From Xiheibacterium sp038325765 (GTDB lineage: Bacteria > Myxococcota_A > Polyangia > Nannocystales > Nannocystaceae): a stretch of 64,000 nt of DNA. The notes beneath the pieces were generated by a model. That model was not told the origin of the DNA and did no database searches. It worked only from the letters and a program-made list of their open reading frames with translations. A program made the translations under genes and the position numbers. The DNA is taken from positions 1 through 64,000 of the forward strand of contig JBBQJI010000024.1 of the NCBI GenBank assembly GCA_038325765.1, given 5' to 3'. This document shows, in pieces, positions 32,326-41,400 of the stretch. Within the stretch, counting starts at the first letter, position 1, and each line of letters begins with the position of its first letter.

Positions 32326-35220
32326 CTAGTCCCGCGGCACCGAGATGTCGGCGGCGAACAGCCGCGGCTCGTCGATCCGCGCCGCGATCGCATCCGCGGC
32401 CCGATCGCGCAGGCGCACGACATCGGCGATTTCGCGGCCCTCGGGCTGCAGCGGCGGCAACACCTCGACCTCGAGCGTCGCCGGGCGCGGCAGCCAGGTG
32501 CCGTCGCGCAGGGCCCGACGCGAGCCCCGGATCGCGACTGGCACGATCGGCACGCCCGTGTCGGCGGCGAGGCGGAACGCACCGAGCTTGAACGGGCGCA
32601 TCCCGACGTCGGCGCAGAACGTGCCCTCGGGGAAGAGCACGACCCGCTCGCCCGCGCGCAGCAACGACACGACGGCGTCGAGGTCCGACAGCGACCGCGC
32701 GGTCGAGTGCCGATCGATGAACACGTGGCCGATGCGATCGAGCACCGGCCCGACGACGCGATTGCGCCGCAGCTCGCCCTTGATCACGAACCGGGCGCCC
32801 CGCGGCAGCGTCGCCGCGCAGATGAGGAAGTCGAGGTAGCCGGCGTGGTTGGCGACGAGGATCGCCGCGCCTGCCGGGATGTGCTCGAGCCCGCTGCGCC
32901 GCGGCAGCAGGCCCGCCAGCCCCAGGGCGATCCGCGACTCGAGCTGGGTGAGTCGCCGCGACGCATCGCCGCGCGGCCACAGCCGGCCGAGCACCAACGA
33001 CACCGCGCAGCACCCGGCGATCGCGGTGATGGCCCACGCGCCATACAGCGTGCGGCCCACCCGTCGTAGCCACTGGAGCAGCCGCGCCGGCAGACCCCGC
33101 AGATACAGGCCCACGGCCTGGCGCGCGAAGGATCCGTGGCCGTCGTTCAGCGTGCCGGCGAGGTACAGACGCTGACTCTCGCGGCGCTGGATCTTGCCGC
33201 TCGATGTCTTGGGCACTGCGCCCGGCCGCACCATCACCACGCGGTCGGGCGGCACGCCGACGCGCGCGCTGACGGCCTCGACCACGCGGGCGACGAGCGC
33301 GTCCTGGGCGAGAGCGTCGCGCTCGCGGGTCTCGGCGACGACCACGATCTGCTCGGTGCCCGCGCCCTCATCGCGCACGGCGAAGGCTGCCACGCAGCCC
33401 TGGCGCACGCCCGGGACACTCGCAGCCGCGTCCTCGATCTCGTGAGGATGATAGTTGCGACCGCCCTTGATGATCAGATCCTTGAGGCGTCCGACGATGA
33501 AGAGCTCGCCGTCCGCGAGGTAGCCGAGATCGCCGGTGTCGACCCAGCCGCCTGGGTGCTTGACCTGTGCGGTGGCGTCGGGGCGGCGGAAGTAGCCCTT
33601 GAACGCCGACGGGCCGCGGAAGCGCACCGAGCCCTGGCGGCGCTCGCCCACCGGCGCTCCCTCGGCGTCGACGACCTGGATCTCGTGGCCCTCGACCGCG
33701 AAACCGACGCCGACGAACTCGAGCATGTCGCCCTCGCGCGAGGTCGCGGCCGCGCGGCCCTCGGCCTCGAACGGTCCGCGCTCGATCCGGTCGATCCGCG
33801 GCGCCCGCAACACCGGCGGGAACGTCACCGCGACCATGTTCTCCGCCAGCCCATAGGCGCAGAACAACGCCTCGCGGCGCAGCCCGGCCGGGGCGTAGCG
33901 CTGCACGAAGCGATCGAGGGTACCGGGCAGGATCGGCTCGGAGCCGTTGAGGATCGCCCGCACGCGGTGCAGATCGAGGGACGCGACCGCCTCGGGTTCG
34001 ATCCGCTTGACGCACAGATCGAACGCGAAGTTCGGCGCGACCGAGGCGGTAGCGCCGTAGTCCGACAGCGCGCTCAACCACCGCAGGGGCCGCGACAGAA
34101 ATGCCATCGGCGACATCAGCACCGTCGGCACGCCGGCATACAGCGGCATGAGCCAGCCGCCGATGAGGCCCATGTCGTGGTACAGCGGCAGCCAGCTCAC
34201 CACCACGTCGTCGTCGCGCAGACCGCAGCCGTGGGTCGCAGCGCGGATGTTGGCCATGACGTTCGCGTGGGTCAGCTCGACGCCCTTGGGATCGCCGGTG
34301 CTGCCCGAGGTGTACTGGATGAGCGCCGTGTCGTCTGGCCCGAGGGCAACGCTGGTCGCGGCGCCGACATCATCGGGGACTACGCCGCCGGGCAGCACGT
34401 CGTCGATCGACAGCACGTGCTCGATGCTCGCGACCCGGTCGCGGGCGATGTCGGCCAGACGTGCCGCGCGATCGAAGGTGATCATCAGCTGGGCCTGGGC
34501 GTTGTCGAGGATCTTGGCGCAGCGCGCGATGTACTCGGCGATGCGATCGAGCCGCACTGGGGGATACAGCGGCACCGGCACGCCGCCGGCGAGCAGCACG
34601 CCCATGAACGAGGCGAAGTAGCCCAGGCCCGTCGGCAACATGATCGCGACGGTGCGACCGCGCTCGAGGCCGTGGCTGCGTAGCGACTGCGCCACCGCCA
34701 GCGCGGCGCGGTGCAGCATGCGATAGGTGATCGGCGTCGCCGATCCGTCATCGTCCTCGAGCACGATGTGCACGCGATCGGGATGCTGACGCACGTGGTG
34801 CTCGAGCATCGCCACGAGGGTCGGCGCATCCGTCGGACGGGGCCCGGGGGCGACGCTCGGCAGCAGGGCGCGGCGCTCGGCCGGGCTCACCGCGCGCCAA
34901 TCGGCCAGGGGCCGCCTGTCGCCGTCCGTGACGAGGCCCTGCAGGTGGGCGAGGAGCTGCCGCGGGCTGTCGAGATCGCCGAAGCTCGCGTCGGCCAGGC
35001 GTACCCCGAAGGCGTCACCGACCCGCACTGCGAGCTCGACGCGCTCGAGGCTGCCGAGCCCGAGTTCGCGCTCGAACGACACATCGGGGCCGACCAGCCC
35101 CACCCCGCGGCCGTCACTGACCTCGACGACGACGCGCCGCACCACCTCGAGCAGCCGCGCCATGTCGGCACCTGCGTCGCCCGCAGGCGATGACGCAGGC
35201 GGCGAGGTCGACTCCGACAT
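32326..35220 (-). CDS. Carrier protein - fatty acyl-AMP ligase - acyltransferase fusion
   Basis: 964 residues from the ATG at 35220, preferred over codon 35289 because TAGTCT lies 8 bp before it. There are three domains. (1) An acyl-carrier domain at about 20-100, with Ser57 in FERELGLGSLERVEL as the phosphopantetheine site. (2) An AMP-forming ligase of the FAAL/CoA-ligase class at about 125-650, with YTSGSTGDPKG at ~303-313, WLPLYHDMGLIGGWL, and GWVDTGDLGYL plus KDLIIKGGRNYHPHEIE in the C-terminal lid. (3) A PlsC-type acyltransferase at about 760-940, with NHAGYLD near 791 and FPEGTF near 863, preceded by a hydrophobic helix. It could activate a fatty acid, hold it on its own carrier and transfer it to a lipid acceptor at the membrane. 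Confidence 0.92.
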   Translation of the reverse strand: MSESTSPPASSPAGDAGADMARLLEVVRRVVVEVSDGRGVGLVGPDVSFERELGLGSLERVELAVRVGDAFGVRLADASFGDLDSPRQLLAHLQGLVTDGDRRPLADWRAVSPAERRALLPSVAPGPRPTDAPTLVAMLEHHVRQHPDRVHIVLEDDDGSATPITYRMLHRAALAVAQSLRSHGLERGRTVAIMLPTGLGYFASFMGVLLAGGVPVPLYPPVRLDRIAEYIARCAKILDNAQAQLMITFDRAARLADIARDRVASIEHVLSIDDVLPGGVVPDDVGAATSVALGPDDTALIQYTSGSTGDPKGVELTHANVMANIRAATHGCGLRDDDVVVSWLPLYHDMGLIGGWLMPLYAGVPTVLMSPMAFLSRPLRWLSALSDYGATASVAPNFAFDLCVKRIEPEAVASLDLHRVRAILNGSEPILPGTLDRFVQRYAPAGLRREALFCAYGLAENMVAVTFPPVLRAPRIDRIERGPFEAEGRAAATSREGDMLEFVGVGFAVEGHEIQVVDAEGAPVGERRQGSVRFRGPSAFKGYFRRPDATAQVKHPGGWVDTGDLGYLADGELFIVGRLKDLIIKGGRNYHPHEIEDAAASVPGVRQGCVAAFAVRDEGAGTEQIVVVAETRERDALAQDALVARVVEAVSARVGVPPDRVVMVRPGAVPKTSSGKIQRRESQRLYLAGTLNDGHGSFARQAVGLYLRGLPARLLQWLRRVGRTLYGAWAITAIAGCCAVSLVLGRLWPRGDASRRLTQLESRIALGLAGLLPRRSGLEHIPAGAAILVANHAGYLDFLICAATLPRGARFVIKGELRRNRVVGPVLDRIGHVFIDRHSTARSLSDLDAVVSLLRAGERVVLFPEGTFCADVGMRPFKLGAFRLAADTGVPIVPVAIRGSRRALRDGTWLPRPATLEVEVLPPLQPEGREIADVVRLRDRAADAIAARIDEPRLFAADISVPRD

Positions 35221-35228
35221 GCCGGGCG

Positions 35229-35234
35229 AGACTA
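35229..35234 (-). promoter_or_regulatory. Candidate -10 element of the ligase/acyltransferase gene
   Basis: Minus-strand TAGTCT lies 8 bp before the ATG at 35220 with no ribosome site between, matching the leaderless layout seen at alkB and selA. It decides between two in-frame starts. Confidence 0.4.
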
Positions 35235-35339
35235 TGCCGGCCGAGACCGCGCACGCAACGTCGGCCACGGCGGCACCCGTGACGCTCATCGGCAGCGATC
35301 GACAGATGAACGCCGACCGGCGCTGGACGATCGCCGTGG

Positions 35340-38300
35340 ATGGCGTCGAGCCCGCGCGCCCGGTTCGACGCCGGTTGGACTTCGTGCAACCTTGCGGGCG
35401 AGGTGGAGATCGGCCGCAAGCCCGTCGAGCCCGCGATGCCGAAGCGCATCGCAGGTCGATATCGCACCATCGCCCTGCTCGGGCGGGGTGGCATGGGCAC
35501 CGTGTGGCACGTCCATGACGAGGTCACGGGCGACGCCCTCGCGCTGAAGCACGCGGATGGCGGCCGCGGACGGGCGGCCGATCCCGAACGCCACGGCGCG
35601 AGGTTCCGCCGCGAGTTCCATACGCTCGCGTCGCTGCGCCACCCACGGATCGTCCGCGCGATCGACTACGGCCTCGATCCGGCGGGCCCCTACTACACGA
35701 TGGAGCTGCTCGGCGGCTGCGATCTCAAAGACGCCGGTCGGCTGCCGTGGCGCCGCGCGGTGATGGTGCTGCGCGACGTCGCGGCCGCGCTCGCGACCCT
35801 GCACGCGCGCGGCCTGGTCCACCGCGATCTGGCCGCCCGCAACGTGCGGCTGTGCGACGACGGCCGCGCGATGCTCTTCGACTTCGGGTTGCTCGCGAGC
35901 GTCGGGGTGACCGCCGACGTCGCCGGCACTGCGACCGCCGTCGCCCCCGAGACCATGCGCCACCGACCGATCGACGGCCGCACCGATCTGTTCGGGCTCG
36001 GCACACTCGCCTACTGGCTGCTCAGCGGCGAGCACGCCTTCGCCGCGCGCACCCTCGGCGAGCTCGAAGCGCTGTGGCGCACGCCGCCGCCGCCCATCTC
36101 GCAGCGCGCACCGGAGGTGCCGGAGGTGCTCGACACGCTGGTCGCGTCGATGCTGGCCATCGATCCGCTGGCGCGGCCGAGCAGCGCCGCCGAGGTGATC
36201 GATCGGCTGGTCGCCGTGCTCGGCGACGTCGAAGATCCCGAGCTCGAGGTCGCCCGCGGCTACCTCGCCAGCGCGGCGATGGTGGGCCGCGGGCGCGAGA
36301 TGGCCCTGGCGCAGCGGTGCGTCGCGGAGGCGGTCGGTGGGCGTGGGCACTGCATCGTGATCGAGGCGGGCAGCGGCTTCGGCAAGTCGCGGGTGCTCCG
36401 CGAGATCGGGCTCGAGGCCCAGCTCGCCGGCATGCGCGTCGTCGAGGCCTCGGGCGACGCAGGGCAGGCGCCGTGGGGCGTGATGCAGCAGCTGCTGCTG
36501 CGCGCGTTGGCCTCTGCGCCGGCGTTGGTGGCGGGCATCGACGATGGTCGCCGCGGCCAACTGGTCCGGCTGTTCCCTGCCCTGGCGGCGCCGCTGGGCG
36601 ATGCCGGCCACCGCGGCGCTGCGCCGGTCACCGAGCCGGCCGAGCAGCGGCTGCGGGTGCAGTCGATGATCGTGGAGCTGTGGCGCGAGCTCGCCGATGC
36701 CGCACCGCTGGCGCTGGTGGTCGACGATCTGCAGCGCTGCGACGAGGCCAGCGCTGCGGTTCTCGCCGCGCTGGTGCGCTCCGGCGACGATCGACCGCTG
36801 CTGCTGGCGGCGTCGCTGCGCACCGCCGAGATCATGCGCGCGCCGATGGCGATCGCGGCGATCGCCGGGGCCGACGTCCGGCTGCGCCTGGGCGGCCTCG
36901 AGGAATCCGACGTCCACACCCTGGTCGAGTCCGCGTTCGGAGTCGGGCCGCACACCCGGCGCCTCGCCCACTGGCTGCACGGCCGCGCCAACGGCTCGCC
37001 GCTGCTGTGCACCGAGCTGCTGCGCCTGCTGTGCGACGACGGGACCGTGCGCCTGGTCGACGGCATGTGGATGCTGCCGGCCGAGTACGACGCCATCGAT
37101 CTGCCGCGCGAGCTCGCGGCGGCGATGGACTCCCGCATCGCGAGCCTGTCCGCAGACGCACGCGCGCTGGTCGAGCTGCTCGCGGTGCTCGGCGAGCCGA
37201 TCGCGATCGAGTCGTTGCTGACGGTCGCCGGGCCCGAGCTCGACGAAGCCCAGGTCTTCTCCGCCCTCGACGCGCTCATCGCCCAGTCGGTGGTGGTGGG
37301 CGCGGACGATCAGTTCGGGCTGCGGCACGACGGGCTGCGCGAGGCGGCGCTGCGCCAGCTCGTCGCGGCGAGGCGGGAGACGCTGCACCTTCGCCTCGGC
37401 GAGTGGCTGGCGGCGCGCGGCGATGCTGAGGGCGCTCGCATCGGCTGGCACCTGCTCGAAGGCGGCGCCCGTCACCGCGGCGCCGAGCTGCTCGCCGCGG
37501 CCGGCCGGCGATCGTTCGGCGATCAGGCGCTCATCGACTGCATCGCGCCGCTCGAGGCGGCGCTCGCCGTGCTCGCCGAAGATCCGCGGTGCGCACGGGA
37601 GTGCCTCGAGATGCGGTTCATGTTGGTGTCGGCGGGCTGGGTGTCCGACCGCGCCGCCGGCCTGCGCCACATGCACGCGGCCGTCCTCGCCCTGCGCCGC
37701 CACGCCGGCGTCGCGTTGGCCGATCGCCTGGGCCCTTGGCTGGGCCGCCACCTCGCCTTCGTGGTGGGGGTGATGCTCACCGGGCTGTCGTGGCTCTGCT
37801 CCAGGCCCTCGCGGCGCGGGCCGTCGCCGATCGCCGCCTTGACCACGTTCGCCGTGACCGTCGGTTATGCGTGCGGCCTCGAGTACGCCAACCACGACCG
37901 CGCGGGACTGCAGCGACTCATCGATTGTACCAAGCCGCTGGCGGTGTTCCGCGGCCGCCTCATCTACGCCACCCACCTCGGGCTCACGGCGTTCCCCGAC
38001 CTGATGCTGGGGCGCCTCGGTGACGCGCGCGTCAAGCTCGAGCAGGTGCTCGAGATCCTCGCGCGCGATCGGATGACGCCGATCGGCGCGTTCGAGCGCA
38101 GCTACGCCGAGGCCGGGATCCTCTCGCTCATCGCCCAGGTCCAGATCACCAACCTCGATCCGGCGCTGCCGGCCACGCTGGCGCGGATGCGGGCCCACGG
38201 CCTGCGCTACTACGACTTGGTGGCCGGCGTGGCCGAGGCCGCGGCGCTGCGCTTCCGTGGACTCGAGCCCCAGGCACGGCTCGTGGAGCGCGAGCTCGAG

Positions 38301-39095
38301 TCGGTCTCGCTGCAGCTGGGTGCGTGGTCGACCGACGTGCAGAAGGTGCTCTTCGGCCACCCGCCCTACGGCGCCGCCGGCGACATCGGCGGCCTCAAGC
38401 GCATGGTCGACGAGCTCGAGCGGTTGGTTGCGCAGGGATTCCACTACGACGGCCGTTTGGAGATGACCCGCGGCGATCTGTGCCGCGCCCGCGGTGAGGC
38501 CCGAGCCGCCCTCCAGCACTACACGCGCGCGCTCGAGCGGCTCGACGACGACGAGCTGCTCACGCGGGTGTGGATCCTGCTCGGCATGGCCGAGGCCGAG
38601 CTCACCTTGGACGGCGCGGCCACGCAGGCGCTCGCCCACGCCGAGCTCGCGGTCGCGCTCGCGAGCGCACCAGCGTCACCTCAGCTCAGCGTCCGCGTGC
38701 GAGGTCTACGGGCGATCGCGCTGGCGCTCGGGGCCCTCGGTCGCACCGAGGCGGCCGAACGCGCGGCGGCCGTGGCCATCGACGCGGCCATCGATGCCGG
38801 CAGCCCGATGGCGATCGGCCTGGCGCACGAGGCCCGCGCCCGCATCGCCCGCATGCTCGAGGATTCCGCCGCGTTCCATCTGCACGCCCAGCTCGCCGCC
38901 CGGCACCTGCGCGAGACCGGCAGCCCCGCGCTGGCCGCCACCGCCGAGCGCCTGCTCGACAGCGGCTCGGCCACGATCAGCGGCAGCGGCCGACCCGTAG
39001 GCGGCGACATCTCCGACGACGTCACCTCGCTCTCGCAGATCGCCACGTCGCATGGGCCAACGGGCGGGCCAACGGGCGCGGAGCGATCGTCGTGA
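35340..39095 (+). CDS. Ser/Thr protein kinase with AAA-type ATPase and TPR-like regions
   Basis: 1251 residues; an internal ATG at 35436 is an alternative start (positions below count from it), but codons 1-32 have coding-like third-position GC. The kinase domain (about 6-265) begins RYRTIALLGRGGMGTVWHVH, with catalytic Lys in LALKHAD, HRDLAARNVRL (~129) and DFG (~149). An AAA/STAND-like ATPase follows, with Walker A EAGSGFGKSR (~310) and Walker B-like LALVVDDLQRCDEAS. The last ~550 residues are Ala/Leu-rich helical repeats typical of MalT/PknB-type signalling hubs. It is cytosolic with no membrane helix. The stop overlaps the GTG of the next gene. Confidence 0.93.
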   Translation: MASSPRARFDAGWTSCNLAGEVEIGRKPVEPAMPKRIAGRYRTIALLGRGGMGTVWHVHDEVTGDALALKHADGGRGRAADPERHGARFRREFHTLASLRHPRIVRAIDYGLDPAGPYYTMELLGGCDLKDAGRLPWRRAVMVLRDVAAALATLHARGLVHRDLAARNVRLCDDGRAMLFDFGLLASVGVTADVAGTATAVAPETMRHRPIDGRTDLFGLGTLAYWLLSGEHAFAARTLGELEALWRTPPPPISQRAPEVPEVLDTLVASMLAIDPLARPSSAAEVIDRLVAVLGDVEDPELEVARGYLASAAMVGRGREMALAQRCVAEAVGGRGHCIVIEAGSGFGKSRVLREIGLEAQLAGMRVVEASGDAGQAPWGVMQQLLLRALASAPALVAGIDDGRRGQLVRLFPALAAPLGDAGHRGAAPVTEPAEQRLRVQSMIVELWRELADAAPLALVVDDLQRCDEASAAVLAALVRSGDDRPLLLAASLRTAEIMRAPMAIAAIAGADVRLRLGGLEESDVHTLVESAFGVGPHTRRLAHWLHGRANGSPLLCTELLRLLCDDGTVRLVDGMWMLPAEYDAIDLPRELAAAMDSRIASLSADARALVELLAVLGEPIAIESLLTVAGPELDEAQVFSALDALIAQSVVVGADDQFGLRHDGLREAALRQLVAARRETLHLRLGEWLAARGDAEGARIGWHLLEGGARHRGAELLAAAGRRSFGDQALIDCIAPLEAALAVLAEDPRCARECLEMRFMLVSAGWVSDRAAGLRHMHAAVLALRRHAGVALADRLGPWLGRHLAFVVGVMLTGLSWLCSRPSRRGPSPIAALTTFAVTVGYACGLEYANHDRAGLQRLIDCTKPLAVFRGRLIYATHLGLTAFPDLMLGRLGDARVKLEQVLEILARDRMTPIGAFERSYAEAGILSLIAQVQITNLDPALPATLARMRAHGLRYYDLVAGVAEAAALRFRGLEPQARLVERELESVSLQLGAWSTDVQKVLFGHPPYGAAGDIGGLKRMVDELERLVAQGFHYDGRLEMTRGDLCRARGEARAALQHYTRALERLDDDELLTRVWILLGMAEAELTLDGAATQALAHAELAVALASAPASPQLSVRVRGLRAIALALGALGRTEAAERAAAVAIDAAIDAGSPMAIGLAHEARARIARMLEDSAAFHLHAQLAARHLRETGSPALAATAERLLDSGSATISGSGRPVGGDISDDVTSLSQIATSHGPTGGPTGAERSS

Positions 39096-40105
39096 CGCTC
39101 GGCGGTCGCATCCGGGGTGCCCTGCATGGCTGGACCGACGAGGTCGTCGCGGGACTCGTCGGCCGCCCGCGGCTGTTCGTCGACGGCTTCGGCGACCGCG
39201 ACGAGCTGGCGCGGATCATCGCGCGGGTGCAGGGCTACACCCGCCGCGAACCGCCGCCTCTCACGGTGCGGTGGGCGGGCCCCTGGCGCCGGGCGACGAT
39301 CGGTGTAGAGCGCACGGCGAGCTTCGTCTCGCCCGCGGCGTCGTATCTTCCGGCCGCCATGGCCCCTGCGCGCGCGCTGTGGTGGGCACCCGCCGACGCG
39401 CCACCGGGCCCGGTGTGCTTGCTGCTGGCCGCGACCGGCGAGGAGGGCTTCGGCCTGCGGCGACAGCTCGCGCGCGATCTGGTCGCCCGCGGCATCACGG
39501 CGGTGATGCTCGAGAACCCGTACTACGGCGCGCGAAGGCCCAAGGGGCAGTGGCTCGCCCTGCTGCGCACGGTGACGGACCAGTTCACGATGAACGCCGC
39601 CACCGTCGACGAGGCCCACGCGCTGGTCGGCCATCTCCGCGCCACCGGCCACCCTCGCATCGCCGTGACCGGGTACAGCCAGGGCGGCATGATGGCGGCG
39701 TTCACCGCCGCGCTCACGCCGTTCCCGATCGCCGTCGTGCCGCGGGCGGCGGGCGCCAGTGCCACCGCGATCTTCACCGAGGATCTGCTCGCGCGCCGCT
39801 TCGCGTGGGATCGCCTGCGCGAGGGGTTCGCGGACGAAGCCGCTGCGCGCCGCTTCTTCGCCGAGTGCCTCGGTCCCATCGACGCGCGGCGGTTCGCCTC
39901 GCCGATCGCACCGCAGGCGGCGATCATCATCGCCTCGCGCCACGATCGTTTCGTCCGTGGCGACGACGTGCTCGCGCTGCACCGCCACTGGCCGGGCTCC
40001 GAGCTGCGCTGGCTGGCGAGCGGTCACCTCACCGGCGCCGTGCTCGATCGCGCCGCCCACACCGGCGCCATCGTCGACGCGCTCGCGCGCGTGCCGACGC
40101 CTTGA
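39092..40105 (+). CDS. Alpha/beta hydrolase, ABHD18-like
   Basis: 337 residues starting at a GTG that overlaps the kinase stop (GTGA). The block VMLENPYYGARRPKGQWLAL is characteristic of the ABHD18 family. The nucleophile elbow is GYSQGGMMAAF (Ser near 194). An Asp in SRHDRFVRGDDV (~285) and a His in ASGHLTGAVL (~311) complete a triad. No signal peptide is seen. The coupling to a giant kinase implies that the hydrolase is made in step with it and may be its target or partner. The substrate is unknown. Confidence 0.85.
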   Translation: MTLGGRIRGALHGWTDEVVAGLVGRPRLFVDGFGDRDELARIIARVQGYTRREPPPLTVRWAGPWRRATIGVERTASFVSPAASYLPAAMAPARALWWAPADAPPGPVCLLLAATGEEGFGLRRQLARDLVARGITAVMLENPYYGARRPKGQWLALLRTVTDQFTMNAATVDEAHALVGHLRATGHPRIAVTGYSQGGMMAAFTAALTPFPIAVVPRAAGASATAIFTEDLLARRFAWDRLREGFADEAAARRFFAECLGPIDARRFASPIAPQAAIIIASRHDRFVRGDDVLALHRHWPGSELRWLASGHLTGAVLDRAAHTGAIVDALARVPTP

Positions 40106-40109
40106 GCGA

Positions 40110-41192
40110 TCAACCCCACGCGACCCATGCCGTCATCGCGGCGATGGCGACGAGCGAAACCGCCGCGACGCGATCGAACGCGGCGATCCACGGCGCGGCG
40201 CTCGACGCTGCCACCGCGCCGTCGTCCGTGACCCATCGCCACGCGCCGGTCCACACCACCCACCACGCGATCACGACCAGCTCGCCGTAGACCCGCGGCT
40301 CGTACACGTTCGCGACCACCACGAGCCCCAGCATGCCGATGACAGCGGGCACGTGCAGGCGCACCAGTTCGCGCGGCGCCCACGATCGCACGAGCCACCA
40401 CGCCAACGGCAGGCACGCGATGCTGCCGAACCACTGCAGCGCGTGGTGCAGCGCGTGAGTGCCCTGCCCCAGCCACCGCAGGTTGGCGAGCAGGCGCGGC
40501 TCGTCGCCCAGCCACAGGTGCAGCGGCGCGCCGCGGGCCTCGGGCATCGCGGCAGCCACCAGCCCACGCGCGGCGGCGTAGGCGAACGCCATCCACACGG
40601 CCCACGCGATCGCGGTGCGTCGCGTCGGCCGCTCGAGGTGCAGCATCACCGCGAACAGCGGCACCAAGGCGATGCTCTCGCGGTTGAGCGCGCCGACGAA
40701 CACGACGACGCACGCCCACCCAAACCGATCGCGGCGCGCCGCATCGACGCCGAGAACGATCGCGACCATCGCCCAGGTGTCCCAGGGATAGAACACGTTC
40801 CAGCGGTGGGCGAGCAGCATCGGAAACGCCAGCACGGGCAACACCGCGATGGCTCCGATGGCGGCGGCGCGCGGCGGCAGATCGCGGAGCAGCGCGCTTC
40901 GCAGGACGAACACCAGGGTGATCGTCGCCAACCACTCCGCGACCCCGAAGACCCAGGCCACCGGCACGCCGGCATCCACGAACGGGCGGGCCAACAGCGG
41001 CACCAGCACGCGGTGGCCAAAGGGCAGCGGCGCGCGCAGCTCGACCAACGCCATCCAGTTCGCCGGCGCGTACTCGCGGTTCATCGCCAGCCGAAGCACC
41101 GCCCAGCACGCCGCGATCACCGAGGTGCCGATCCACGCCGCCGGCCGCGGCCACGCGCCGCCCGCTGCACGAGGGTGCGGGGTCGCCTCCAT
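40110..41192 (-). CDS. Multi-pass membrane protein, unknown function
   Basis: 360 residues from the ATG at 41192; the open frame extends 52 codons upstream but that part is Arg/Cys-rich and unlike protein. About 9 hydrophobic helices are visible. Loop motifs EYAPANWMALVE, PFGHRVLVPLLARPFVDAG and NVFYPWDTWAMVA, followed by GALNRESIALVP, resemble GT-C-like membrane proteins of unknown substrate that are common in Deltaproteobacteria. It is convergent with the hydrolase gene, with 4 bp between the stops. Confidence 0.7.
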   Translation of the reverse strand: MEATPHPRAAGGAWPRPAAWIGTSVIAACWAVLRLAMNREYAPANWMALVELRAPLPFGHRVLVPLLARPFVDAGVPVAWVFGVAEWLATITLVFVLRSALLRDLPPRAAAIGAIAVLPVLAFPMLLAHRWNVFYPWDTWAMVAIVLGVDAARRDRFGWACVVVFVGALNRESIALVPLFAVMLHLERPTRRTAIAWAVWMAFAYAAARGLVAAAMPEARGAPLHLWLGDEPRLLANLRWLGQGTHALHHALQWFGSIACLPLAWWLVRSWAPRELVRLHVPAVIGMLGLVVVANVYEPRVYGELVVIAWWVVWTGAWRWVTDDGAVAASSAAPWIAAFDRVAAVSLVAIAAMTAWVAWG

Positions 41193-41347
41193 CGGAGCTC
41201 GGAGGATGCCGCAGAGTCTCGTGCGACGCTCGCAATCGCCCTGCGGGCGGCCCCGTGCGTCCCCGGGGCCGGCATCGCGGGCCGGGGCGCGAGCCGGGGC
41301 GCAGCGGCCCGTGGCGCGGCAGTCGAAGGACCGCGCCCCCGTCGCCA

Positions 41348-41396
41348 TATACTATGAACGCCTGGCCCCCCTCGGGATCCGCCACGGCGTTGGAGG
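41348..41396 (+). promoter_or_regulatory. Promoter and ribosome site of the DUF1592 operon
   Basis: TATACT at 41348-41353 is a near-consensus -10. A GGAGG ribosome-binding site at 41392-41396 precedes the ATG at 41401 by 4 bp. No clear -35 was seen. The implied leader is about 40 nt, unlike the leaderless pattern elsewhere in the window. Confidence 0.5.
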
Positions 41397-41400
41397 TCGA

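Noticed and set aside
32326..35220. Start of an NRPS/PKS biosynthetic cluster
   Set aside because: The ligase is followed by a PlsC acyltransferase rather than condensation or ketosynthase domains, and neighbouring genes are a kinase and remnants.
35286..38639. A 1117-codon open frame on the minus strand
   Set aside because: It is antisense to the Ser/Thr kinase gene, whose motifs are intact. The minus reading is rich in Arg, Gly, Gln and His with no domain, as expected from the mirror frame of GC-rich coding DNA.
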